Source of the DNA: Mangrovimonas aestuarii
Lineage (GTDB): Bacteria; Bacteroidota; Bacteroidia; Flavobacteriales; Flavobacteriaceae
Length of the DNA stretch: 64,000 nucleotides
Reading direction: 5' to 3'
Assembly: GCF_028767185.1 (NCBI RefSeq)
Contig: NZ_JARACK010000005.1
Coordinates: 186,001-250,000 of the forward strand
The notes below the pieces were generated by a model that was not told where the DNA came from, made no database searches, and was given only the letters and a program-made list of their open reading frames with translations. Shown in pieces: positions 28,836 through 37,628 of the stretch (position 1 is its first letter; each line of letters starts with the position of its first letter). A program made the position numbers and the translations under genes.

Positions 28836-28843
28836 TAATTTTG
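28836..28843 (+). promoter_or_regulatory. -7 promoter element of the regulator-efflux operon
   Basis: TAATTTTG matches the Bacteroidota TAnnTTTG -7 consensus, 23 bases upstream of the ATG at 28867. The expected -33 region falls inside the adjacent palindrome, and no clear TTG is seen there. Confidence 0.5.
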
Positions 28844-28866
28844 TATTTCATCTTATTATTCCAATA

Positions 28867-29370
28867 ATGACCGACGAATTTTTATCTAAAAAAGAAAAAC
28901 TAATTGAACGTCTGGGTGTCCATATAGAGGAGTGGGATAATCGTGCCCCTTTGGCTGCAAGAATTTTATCTACGCTTATTCTAAATGGAAAGCAAGGAAC
29001 TACATTCGAATATTTAGTTACTAATCTATGCGCAAGTAAAAGCACCATATCTACACATCTCAACAATCTCCAGGCTCAAAAAGTAATTTGTTACCACACA
29101 AAACCCGGCGATCGTAAAAAGTACTTTACCGTGAGCCCAAACCACATTATTCATTCTTTGGATAAAATGATTCAAACATGGGAAGCCGAAAGGCAATTAC
29201 ATCTTGATATCATGGAATACAAAGAAACCTACAATAATTGTAAAAACAATAAAGAAGAGTTTCGTTTTGATCTGGAATTTCATACAGGCTACCTCTCATT
29301 TTTGAATGAGGCTGGAACAGCTATAAAAAGTATAAAAGAAAAATTAATCAATAAAACCAATCCACAATAA
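28867..29370 (+). CDS. GbsR/MarR family transcriptional regulator
   Basis: The 167-residue protein is a winged-helix regulator of the GbsR-like MarR branch. The DNA-binding part spans about 20-95: PLAARILSTLILNG, then VTNLCASKSTISTHLNNLQ as the recognition helix region, then a wing with KPGDRKKYFTV. The remaining 70 residues are helical and probably dimerise. It is the first gene of a four-gene string; the efflux adaptor starts 14 bases after its stop. Regulators in this position usually repress the downstream pump and release on drug or membrane stress, which fits the palindrome upstream. The ligand is unknown. Confidence 0.9.
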   Translation: MTDEFLSKKEKLIERLGVHIEEWDNRAPLAARILSTLILNGKQGTTFEYLVTNLCASKSTISTHLNNLQAQKVICYHTKPGDRKKYFTVSPNHIIHSLDKMIQTWEAERQLHLDIMEYKETYNNCKNNKEEFRFDLEFHTGYLSFLNEAGTAIKSIKEKLINKTNPQ

Positions 29371-29383
29371 CAGATTAACTGCT

Positions 29384-30508
29384 ATGAAAAAGAAAACTAT
29401 AAACGTTATTGGAGGTATATTAACATTGTTTGCTATAGTGGCATGTAACTCAAATGCTGAGCAATCCTCTAATTCAGCTACCCCTCCCCCTGCTTTTCCT
29501 GTCATTACGGTAAAAGGTCAAGATGTTACCACATATCAGTCTTTTCCAACGACCATTGAAGGAGTTGTAAGCAGTGAGATACGCCCAAAAGTAACAGGCT
29601 ATGTGCAAAAAGTACTTGTTGACGAAGGACAGACTGTAAAACCTGGTCAGCCACTATTCAAACTGGAAACACAATCACTCACACAAGACGCTGCTGCTGC
29701 AAAAGCCAATGTAAATGCTGCTCAAGTAGAAGTTGACAAACTCAAACCTCTGGTTGATAAAAATATTATTAGTCAAGTACAGTTGGAAACTGCCAAAGCT
29801 AAATTGGAACAAGCTAAAAGTTCATACAACAGTATTATTGCAAATATTAATTATGCAAACGTTACAAGTCCCATTCATGGAATTATTGGAACTATTAATT
29901 ACCGTGAAGGTGCATTAGTAGGTCCACAGAGCAGTCTTCCTCTAACACAAGTAGCTGCAATCGAAAATGTATATGCCTTTTTCTCAATGAATGAAAAAGA
30001 ATACATAGATTTTATCAGTTCTTCCAAAGGAAACACTTTAGAAGATAAGATCAAGAATCTCCCAAAAGTTTCTCTGGAACTAGCTAACGGAAGCACCTAT
30101 CAAAAAGAAGGTATTGTAGAAACCATTTCAGGAAATATTGACCAAAGAACAGGTACAGTAACCTTCAGAGCGAAGTTCAATAATCAAGAAGGTGTATTAC
30201 GAAACGGAAGTAGCGGGACCATAAAAATTCCTAAAATTCATAACAATTCCATTGTTGTTCCTTCCGAATCTACATTCGAAAAACAAGGAAAGACATTTGT
30301 ATATACAGTAATGAACGATTCAATTGTTCAAACTCCAATATCAATTACTTCCAACACCAACAAGCTTTATGTCGTTGAAAGTGGTTTAAATCAAGGAGAT
30401 AATGTACTGGCTAAAGGTATTACCAAAGTAAGACCTGGTATGCATATTAAGCCTTTACCAACCTCTATCGATAGTATTTTAGAATCATTCAGTACGGTTT
30501 TTAAATAA
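29384..30508 (+). CDS. RND efflux periplasmic adaptor (membrane fusion) lipoprotein
   Basis: The 374-residue AcrA/MexA-type adaptor bridges the inner-membrane RND pump and the outer-membrane channel. A lipoprotein signal ends VACNS (Cys near residue 21). The split lipoyl domain is visible around VTGYVQKVLVDEGQTVKPGQ (about 67-86) and VTSPIHGIIG (about 163-172), with a short coiled-coil hairpin between them. Beta-barrel and membrane-proximal domains occupy about 180-355. It is 14 bases after the regulator and 7 bases before the pump gene. Substrates cannot be read from the adaptor. Confidence 0.93.
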   Translation: MKKKTINVIGGILTLFAIVACNSNAEQSSNSATPPPAFPVITVKGQDVTTYQSFPTTIEGVVSSEIRPKVTGYVQKVLVDEGQTVKPGQPLFKLETQSLTQDAAAAKANVNAAQVEVDKLKPLVDKNIISQVQLETAKAKLEQAKSSYNSIIANINYANVTSPIHGIIGTINYREGALVGPQSSLPLTQVAAIENVYAFFSMNEKEYIDFISSSKGNTLEDKIKNLPKVSLELANGSTYQKEGIVETISGNIDQRTGTVTFRAKFNNQEGVLRNGSSGTIKIPKIHNNSIVVPSESTFEKQGKTFVYTVMNDSIVQTPISITSNTNKLYVVESGLNQGDNVLAKGITKVRPGMHIKPLPTSIDSILESFSTVFK

Positions 30509-30515
30509 ATAGATT

Positions 30516-33500
30516 ATGCTTAAAAAATTTATTGAAAGACCGGTACTCTCTACTGTAATATCGATTATTATAGTAATGTTGGGATTATTGGGAATGAATC
30601 AATTACCAGTAACCCAATATCCGGATATTGCACCTCCAACAGTTCAGGTTACAGCCTCTTATCCTGGAGCCAATGCCGAAACCATCTTGGAAAGTGTTAT
30701 CATTCCAATCGAAGAACAAATCAACGGGGTTGAAGGCATGACTTATATTACCTCAAGTGCCAGCAATGATGGTAGTGCTTCAATCCAAGTGTTTTTCGAA
30801 CAGGGCTACGACCCAGATATTGCAGCTGTAAACGTTCAAAATAGGGTTGCTAGAGCAAATGCGCTTTTACCCTCAGAAGTAATTCGTGCTGGGGTAATTA
30901 CACAAAAACAACAAAACTCCGCCCTACTTTATGCTGCTATTTATTCCACTAATCCAGAATATGACGACACTTACATTCAAAACTACCTGAACATTAATGT
31001 TAAGCCTGAGTTACAACGGGTAAATGGCGTTGGAGCTATTAATGTATTTGGAGCTAAGGACTACGCCATGCGCGTATGGTTAGATCCTGATAAAATGGCA
31101 AACTATGACTTAACACCTAACGATGTCATTCAAGCTATTGGTGAACAAAGTTTGGAGGCCGCTGCTGGATCTTTGGGACAGAATGTAGGCGAATCATTTG
31201 AATACGTTATAAAATATAAAGGACGTTACAAAAAGGCCAAAGAGTATGAGGATATCATTATTAAAGCGTTGGGTAATGGTAAATACCTATACTTAAGAGA
31301 TGTTGCCAAAATTGAACTGGATGCTTTCTCTTATTCTTCATTGTCACGTTCAAAAGGCTATCCAGGGTTGAACTTCGGGGTTTTCCAAACTCCAGGTTCG
31401 AATGCCCAAGAAGTAATTGAGCACATATACACAAAACTTGAAGACCTTAAAAAAGACTTTCCTGAAGGAATAGATTATCTTATAAACTATGATACGAATA
31501 AGTTCCTAACGGCTTCTATGACAAAAGTAAAACACACTCTTATAGAAGCATTCCTATTAGTTTTCTTGGTTGTATTCATCTTTTTACAAGATTTTAAATC
31601 TACACTTATTCCGGGAATTGCAGTTCCTGTATCCATAATCGGGACATTCTTTTTTCTAAACGTCCTAGGGTATTCTGTAAACCTACTTACGCTTTTCGCA
31701 TTGATTCTTGCTATTGGTATTGTGGTAGATGATGCTATTGTTGTGGTAGAAGCTGTTCACGCTAAACTAGAAGGCGGTATGAAAAGTGCTAAGGCTGCTT
31801 CGGTTTCGGCAATGAATGAGATTACAGGAGCCATAGTTTCAATTACACTGGTAATGGCCGCTGTATTTATTCCTATTACTTTCATTAAAGGACCTTCCGG
31901 AGTATTTTATGAGCAGTTTGGGGTAACACTTATTATAGCAATTCTTATATCTGCTTTGAACGCATTAACACTAACCCCAGCGCTTTGTGCTATTTTCTTA
32001 AAGCCTCACAGCGATGAAAAACAGGATAAAAAATCATTGCTGCAACGATTCTATACCGGTTTTAATATCGCATTTAAAGCGACTACAAACAAGTATGCAA
32101 AGTCACTTTCATTTTTACTCAAACACAAATGGATCACGTTAGTCATTTTAGCTGTTTCTGTTTTGGGAATTATCAGGGCTAGTCAAACCATCCCAACAGG
32201 ATTTGTACCTTCTGAAGATCGTGGAGTAATTTTCATGAACATAGAACTACCTGCAGGAGCTTCATTGGATAGAACATTTAAGGTAACCGAGAATATGTAT
32301 GAACAACTATCCACCATCAAGGGAATTAAAGGGGCCTCTGTCATTAGTGGACGAAACTTTTTCTCTGGATCTGGTAGTTCATACGGAATGGGATTCGTAA
32401 TTCTGGAAGACTGGGCAAATAGGGAAACCGACGATACTTCAGTCCAAGCCATCATTGGTCAGCTTTACCAAAAAGCGGCATCAATACCAGAAGCCAAAAT
32501 CATTTTCTTTACACCTCCTAGCGTACCGGGGTTTGGTAGTGCCGATGGATTTGAAATGCGTTTACTAGACCGTCGTTCTGGTAGTCTTAAGGATTTAGAC
32601 AATATTGCTACCGATTTTGTTTCTAAACTAAATCAACAACCAGAAATAGCATTTGCGTCAAACTCTTTTAGCACCAACTTCCCACAATTAGAATTGGATA
32701 TAAATATCGCCAAAGCTAAAGATTCTGGTGTACCTATTAGCAGCATATTATCTGCCATGCAAGGATATATAGGGGGGTATTATGCTACTGATTTCAGCCG
32801 TTTTGGGAAGCAATTTAGAGTGTTGGTACAAGCCCTACCTGATAATCGTAAAGATACTTCAAGTCTAAACAGTATGTTTGTGAAAACAGCTAACGGTCTG
32901 ATGGCTCCCGTTTCACAATTCGTTACGTTAAACAGGGTTTATGGACCCCAAACAGTAAATCGTTTTAACCTATTCAATTCTGTTACAGTAAATGGATCCG
33001 CAGCTCCTGGGTACAGCTCTGGAGATGCTATTGCCAAAATAAATGCATTGGCAGAAACTTCCTTACCAGACGGATATAAGATTGAATATTCTGGAATTAC
33101 TAGAGAAGAAATTGCTTCTGGCGGTCAGGCGGGAATCATTTTTATGCTTAGTATTCTTTTTGTGTACTTCCTGCTATCTGCTCAGTACGAGAGCTACCTA
33201 CTTCCACTCTCTGTAATTTTTTCATTGCCCATTGGTGTAGCAGGTGCTTACTTAACGACCTATATATCTGGACTTGAAAACAACATCTACTTCCAAATTG
33301 CTTTGATTATGCTAATAGGTCTTCTTGCCAAGAATGCCATTCTTATCGTGGAATTTGCAATTCAAAGACGACATGAAGGGCTCAGCCTAATCAATTCGGC
33401 TATTGAAGGAGCTAAAGTACGTTTGCGTCCTATTCTTATGACCTCATTTGCTTTTATTCTGGGGCTTTTGCCTTTAGTATTGGCTAAAGGTGTTGGTGCG

Positions 33501-33677
33501 GCAGGAAACAATTCTATTGGTACAGGGGCGGCTGGAGGACTGTTGGTAGGAACTATCGTTGGGGTATTCGTAATACCTGTTCTTTTTGTTATTTTCCAAT
33601 GGCTTCAGGAAAAAGTCTCCGGAAAACCAACGGATGAAAAAGATACTTCAGAGAACCTTATAAACGAGACTATTTAA
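30516..33677 (+). CDS. RND multidrug efflux pump, HAE1 (AcrB-like) permease
   Basis: The 1053-residue proton-driven pump has the full HAE1 architecture: TM1 near 10-30, a large periplasmic loop, TM2-6, a second loop and TM7-12. Proton-relay residues are present: Asp405-Asp406 in GIVVDDAIVVVEA (TM4) and Lys939 in LLAKNAILIVEFA (TM10). The N-terminus FIERPVLSTVISIIIVMLG is typical of the family. The hydrophobic-amphiphilic (HAE1) class exports antibiotics, bile-salt-like compounds and dyes. The downstream channel gene starts at the base after its stop codon, so the two are translated together. Confidence 0.95.
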   Translation: MLKKFIERPVLSTVISIIIVMLGLLGMNQLPVTQYPDIAPPTVQVTASYPGANAETILESVIIPIEEQINGVEGMTYITSSASNDGSASIQVFFEQGYDPDIAAVNVQNRVARANALLPSEVIRAGVITQKQQNSALLYAAIYSTNPEYDDTYIQNYLNINVKPELQRVNGVGAINVFGAKDYAMRVWLDPDKMANYDLTPNDVIQAIGEQSLEAAAGSLGQNVGESFEYVIKYKGRYKKAKEYEDIIIKALGNGKYLYLRDVAKIELDAFSYSSLSRSKGYPGLNFGVFQTPGSNAQEVIEHIYTKLEDLKKDFPEGIDYLINYDTNKFLTASMTKVKHTLIEAFLLVFLVVFIFLQDFKSTLIPGIAVPVSIIGTFFFLNVLGYSVNLLTLFALILAIGIVVDDAIVVVEAVHAKLEGGMKSAKAASVSAMNEITGAIVSITLVMAAVFIPITFIKGPSGVFYEQFGVTLIIAILISALNALTLTPALCAIFLKPHSDEKQDKKSLLQRFYTGFNIAFKATTNKYAKSLSFLLKHKWITLVILAVSVLGIIRASQTIPTGFVPSEDRGVIFMNIELPAGASLDRTFKVTENMYEQLSTIKGIKGASVISGRNFFSGSGSSYGMGFVILEDWANRETDDTSVQAIIGQLYQKAASIPEAKIIFFTPPSVPGFGSADGFEMRLLDRRSGSLKDLDNIATDFVSKLNQQPEIAFASNSFSTNFPQLELDINIAKAKDSGVPISSILSAMQGYIGGYYATDFSRFGKQFRVLVQALPDNRKDTSSLNSMFVKTANGLMAPVSQFVTLNRVYGPQTVNRFNLFNSVTVNGSAAPGYSSGDAIAKINALAETSLPDGYKIEYSGITREEIASGGQAGIIFMLSILFVYFLLSAQYESYLLPLSVIFSLPIGVAGAYLTTYISGLENNIYFQIALIMLIGLLAKNAILIVEFAIQRRHEGLSLINSAIEGAKVRLRPILMTSFAFILGLLPLVLAKGVGAAGNNSIGTGAAGGLLVGTIVGVFVIPVLFVIFQWLQEKVSGKPTDEKDTSENLINETI

Positions 33678-35081
33678 ATGAAACTATCAACATATAAAAT
33701 CTATAGAATAATATTACTGGCTTCTATGCCAATACTTTTAGCCTCTTGTTTTGCAGCTAAAGAATATGAACGTCCAGAAATTGTAGACGAACAGTATTAT
33801 AGAACCGACTCTATTGAACACGATAGTATTTCCATAGCTGAAATATCATGGAAAGAAGTTTTTACAGATTCACTACTTCAAGGCTATATTCAAGAAGGAT
33901 TGGATAACAATATAGATATTCGTATTGCACTTCAACAGATTCTCACTGCTGAATCTTATGTGAAACAGGGAAAAGCAGGATACCTTCCAACACTTAACGG
34001 AAAGGCTACAGCAACCCATCAGGAATTGTCATCCAACAGTCAGTTTGGAAGTTTGTTCTCATCGTTGGATCAATTTGAACTAAGTGGGAGTCTTTCTTGG
34101 GAAGCTGATATCTGGGGAAAAATAAGAAGTAATAAACGAGCATTTCAAGCTTCATACCTACAAACGGTAGCAGCCCATCAAGCGGTAAAAACCGAATTGA
34201 TTTCTCAAATTGCCACTGTTTATTATCAGCTTGTTGCTTTAGATGAGCAAAGAGTAATTACTAAACAAACTTTAGACAATCGAAAATCCAGCTTAGAAAC
34301 CTCTAAGTCCTTAAAAGATGCAGGTTTACTAACAGAGGTAGCTGTAAAACAAACAGAAGCTCAAGTATATACTGCTGAGAATATATTAATAGAATTGGAA
34401 GTTCGCGAAAAGCTGCTTGAAAACACTATGTCTATCCTTTTGGGTAAACCTTCTCAGACCATAGAAAGGAATGAATTGGAGTCACAACTAATTACCACTC
34501 CTATAAAAACTGGAACTCCTGCATTATTGCTTCGCAACCGCCCGGATGTAATTGCTTCAGAATATGCTCTAATCGAATCTTTTGAGCTTACCAATGTTGC
34601 TCGAAGTCAATTTTATCCTTCTTTAACACTAAATGCATCTGGTGGATTCCAAAGTTTGGAATTGGATAAATTATTAAGTGCCAACTCCTTATTTGCAACA
34701 TTTATTGGTGGTTTGGCACAACCTCTCCTTAATGGAAGAAAAATAAAAACACAATATGAGGTATCTCAAGCTCAGCAAGAACAAGCATTATTAAGGTTTA
34801 AACAATCGCTTTTAATAGCCAGCAAAGAAGTTTCGGATGCCATGTACAATTACGAAGCAGCCACTAAACGGATAGAATTTACTCAAAAAGAATACGAAGC
34901 CTTTGCAACTGCAAGAAACTATGCCGCAGAATTATTAAATAATGGCTATGCTAATTATTTGGAGGTTTTGCGCGCAGAAGAAAACACATTAAACTCTAAC
35001 CTGAGCTTAGCTAAAGTGAAGCAGAGTCGTTTATTGGCTCTTGTTGCTCTTTATAGAGCTCTAGGAGGAGGCTGGCAATAA
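33678..35081 (+). CDS. Outer-membrane efflux channel (TolC/NodT family lipoprotein)
   Basis: The 467-residue protein has a lipoprotein signal ending LLASC (Cys about residue 23) and two repeats of the outer-membrane efflux domain (about 60-260 and 275-465). Family markers are SWEADIWGKIRSNKRA, LLRNRPDV, and the closing ALYRALGGGW. NodT-type channels trimerise into the barrel-plus-helix tunnel that completes a tripartite pump. It is the last gene of the operon begun at 28867 and abuts the pump gene without spacing. A strong terminator follows. Confidence 0.93.
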   Translation: MKLSTYKIYRIILLASMPILLASCFAAKEYERPEIVDEQYYRTDSIEHDSISIAEISWKEVFTDSLLQGYIQEGLDNNIDIRIALQQILTAESYVKQGKAGYLPTLNGKATATHQELSSNSQFGSLFSSLDQFELSGSLSWEADIWGKIRSNKRAFQASYLQTVAAHQAVKTELISQIATVYYQLVALDEQRVITKQTLDNRKSSLETSKSLKDAGLLTEVAVKQTEAQVYTAENILIELEVREKLLENTMSILLGKPSQTIERNELESQLITTPIKTGTPALLLRNRPDVIASEYALIESFELTNVARSQFYPSLTLNASGGFQSLELDKLLSANSLFATFIGGLAQPLLNGRKIKTQYEVSQAQQEQALLRFKQSLLIASKEVSDAMYNYEAATKRIEFTQKEYEAFATARNYAAELLNNGYANYLEVLRAEENTLNSNLSLAKVKQSRLLALVALYRALGGGWQ

Positions 35082-35113
35082 TTTAGCCTCGACATTTTCT
35101 GTTAATTTAGATT

Positions 35114-35146
35114 AAAATAGGATCGATAACCGATCCTATTTTTTTT
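35114..35146. terminator. Bidirectional terminator between efflux operon and stress protein
   Basis: AAAATAGGATCG (35114-35125) and CGATCCTATTTT (35131-35142) form a perfect 12-bp stem with loop ATAAC, followed by T residues. The A-run on the other side lets it act on the minus strand too; it overlaps the stop codon of the convergent universal stress gene. Confidence 0.85.
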
Positions 35147-35987
35147 GTCCTTTTAGCTGTAAAATCAGTAATGGAACAGGTATTTTAAACGCAAACCTCT
35201 CAACTTCATGCCTGGTAAACAACCTCTCAAAAAAGGAATGTTTCTTGTTTACCATACTCAACAAGTTTACATTTCGCAACTCCATAAAATGGGTCACAGC
35301 TTGATACAAGCTATTACCTTCTATTGAAACAAAGTCATGATCAGTAGCTGAAAGAGTTTCATCTAAAATGGCTTTATTTTTTTCTTGTGATTCCGATAAT
35401 TCTGGTGTTTCATCCAAATGTAATATCCAAACCTGTGACTTGAAGGTTTGAGCCAAATTTATCAACGGACTCAGAGTGTCTTTCCCATAGTCCATATTAA
35501 AACTAGACATAAACCCCACATTATTTATAGGCCTAAAAGCATATGGATTAGGCACTGTCAAAACTGGGCAAACAGCCCGTTGCATAACACGAACGGCATT
35601 GCTTCCAAAAAGAATTCCTTCTGTATTGGTTGCTCCTTTGGTTCCCATGATAATCAATTCGATATCCTGAGAAGGTATAGTTTGATTAATGGCATCTACA
35701 AAATTATCATAGTCAATTATGGTGTGGAATCGATGCTTAGTATTTTGATATGTGGCTTTCATATCCTTAACTATTCGCTCAACAGCTAACCTTGCATCTT
35801 TTACCAAATGTGCATAAATGGTTGTTGTTGGTTGTTTAGTCAACAAATCATCAGAGATATATGAAGATGCCTTTACAACATGTAGTAAGTAAAAGTCACA
35901 CACTTTATCTTGATACATATTAATAGCGTAATGGATAGCATTAATTGAGTTTTCAGAAAAATCTGTCGGCAATAATACTGATGGCAT
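35136..35987 (-). CDS. Universal stress protein with two Usp domains
   Basis: The 283-residue cytosolic protein contains two Usp folds in tandem (about 1-146 and 155-280). The first begins SVLLPTDFSENSINAIHYA and holds the nucleotide-binding motif GTKGATNTEGILFGSNAVR, close to the G-2x-G-9x-G(S/T) pattern. The second domain is degenerate and lacks this motif. Tandem Usp proteins respond to starvation and other stress. It lies alone between two convergent efflux operons and shares a terminator with the first. Confidence 0.9.
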   Translation of the reverse strand: MPSVLLPTDFSENSINAIHYAINMYQDKVCDFYLLHVVKASSYISDDLLTKQPTTTIYAHLVKDARLAVERIVKDMKATYQNTKHRFHTIIDYDNFVDAINQTIPSQDIELIIMGTKGATNTEGILFGSNAVRVMQRAVCPVLTVPNPYAFRPINNVGFMSSFNMDYGKDTLSPLINLAQTFKSQVWILHLDETPELSESQEKNKAILDETLSATDHDFVSIEGNSLYQAVTHFMELRNVNLLSMVNKKHSFFERLFTRHEVERFAFKIPVPLLILQLKGQKK

Positions 35988-36122
35988 ATTAGAGTGATTT
36001 TCTAAAAAGTAGCCTTAGATACAGGTACGGGGTTTCTCTAAAGATAAGAAAAACAAATTTATTCTTACACTAATTCTCGTACAAAGAAAAACTTTATCGA
36101 TGACATGCTTATTGAGTTAAAA

Positions 36123-37628
36123 TCACTTATTACCATTACTCAACTGAATATCAATAAATTGACCTTTATAAATTAACGTATCCCTTTTAACACTACCTTC
36201 TTCTAAATTAAGTTGTTGTTCATACTTCCGAGCATATTCATCACGTTCACGTTCACTAATCCAACCACCTCCCAATGCTTTATAAAGATTTATGTAAGCT
36301 AAAAACACTTCTTTATAGGTTTGGGAATATTCTAGTTTTGCCCCAAAAGTTTGTCGCTGGTTTTCTACCACTTCTAAATAACTAGTCACACCTTTATCAT
36401 ACCTCAAGCCTGATAGGTAACTTGCACTTTCGGCTGCTTTGTATCTCACCTCTCGTATTGCCAATTCCTCTTTGAGAGTTTGAACTGCAATAAGCGCATC
36501 ATCTACTTCCCTAAAGGCATTAAGCACTGTATTCTCATATGTCATTAAAGCCTGTTTGGTGGCTTCTCGTTCAACATCGACCCTTCGTTTATTTTTTCCC
36601 CATTCAAAAAGAGGACCAACAAAGCTGCCTCCAATACCCCACCCTAAACCATTAGAAATTAAATTTGTTAGCTCTGGGCTACCATAACCTAAAACTCCAG
36701 TTAAGCTTATAGTGGGGAAACGCAGGGCTTCGGCTACCCCTATTCTAGCATGTTGAGACCAATAATCATATTGTGAAGCCATAATATCTGGACGTCTTAA
36801 AAGTAAATCAGAAGGCAATCCTACTGGGAGAGAATCTGGCAGTTTTTTTTCTAACAGCATTGTTGGAGTTGGTATTTCTCCTGGATAATCGCCCAACAAT
36901 ATTTTCAAACGATGTTCGGTATAGGCAATTTGACGACGATAAAAGGGGATTGCCACTTGGGCTGTGGCGCTCTGAATTTCTGCTTGATTAACATCAAGCA
37001 AGGGAATGATTCCCTTTTCGTAACGCAGTTTAATTATGGCCAAGGCACTATCCCTTACTTTGAATGTATTTTCTGCAATGATTAATCGGGTTCTGTAATC
37101 TAATAAATCATAATAACTGGAAGCCATCTCACTAATTAAACTCAATTGAACTGCCCTTTTGCCATAAACGGAAGCCAATAAACTTGCCCTTGCAGATTCA
37201 TTGCTTCTCCTGATTCTCCCCCATAGATCAATTTCCCATTTTAAGCCAGCTTGAGCACTGTATATTCCCGACACTTCATCTAGCTTGATATTTTGAAGGT
37301 AGTTTGTTCGGGCTATATTACCCGAGTAACTAATAGCCGGACCAAAATTTGCCTTACTCACTCCCAATACAGCTCGTGCTTGTTCTACCCTACTACTGGC
37401 AATTAACACATCTCTATTATTATCCAATGCCAAAAAAATTAAAGAGTCTAAAACAGGATCCTTGAATACTTCCCACCAATTTATATTAATAATAGAATCT
37501 TCCTGAACACTAAACCTAAAATCCTCAGGTTCGTTAACTTCTGCTGGCTTAAAATTTGGACCTACTGCACAAGAATACACTACAATTAATGTAATAAACA
37601 TACCATATTTGAAGAACCTCTCAATCAT
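36123..37628 (-). CDS. Outer-membrane efflux channel of the second RND system
   Basis: The 501-residue TolC/NodT-type lipoprotein has a signal ending VVYSC (Cys about 20). The two outer-membrane efflux repeats are present with KWEIDLWGRIRRSNESA, LLLRRPDI and YINLYKALGGGW. The C-terminal extension of about 45 residues after GGGW is charged and longer than in the first system. Its ATG overlaps the TGA of the pump gene by 4 bases, implying coupled translation. It completes the three-gene minus-strand efflux operon. Confidence 0.92.
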   Translation of the reverse strand: MIERFFKYGMFITLIVVYSCAVGPNFKPAEVNEPEDFRFSVQEDSIININWWEVFKDPVLDSLIFLALDNNRDVLIASSRVEQARAVLGVSKANFGPAISYSGNIARTNYLQNIKLDEVSGIYSAQAGLKWEIDLWGRIRRSNESARASLLASVYGKRAVQLSLISEMASSYYDLLDYRTRLIIAENTFKVRDSALAIIKLRYEKGIIPLLDVNQAEIQSATAQVAIPFYRRQIAYTEHRLKILLGDYPGEIPTPTMLLEKKLPDSLPVGLPSDLLLRRPDIMASQYDYWSQHARIGVAEALRFPTISLTGVLGYGSPELTNLISNGLGWGIGGSFVGPLFEWGKNKRRVDVEREATKQALMTYENTVLNAFREVDDALIAVQTLKEELAIREVRYKAAESASYLSGLRYDKGVTSYLEVVENQRQTFGAKLEYSQTYKEVFLAYINLYKALGGGWISERERDEYARKYEQQLNLEEGSVKRDTLIYKGQFIDIQLSNGNK

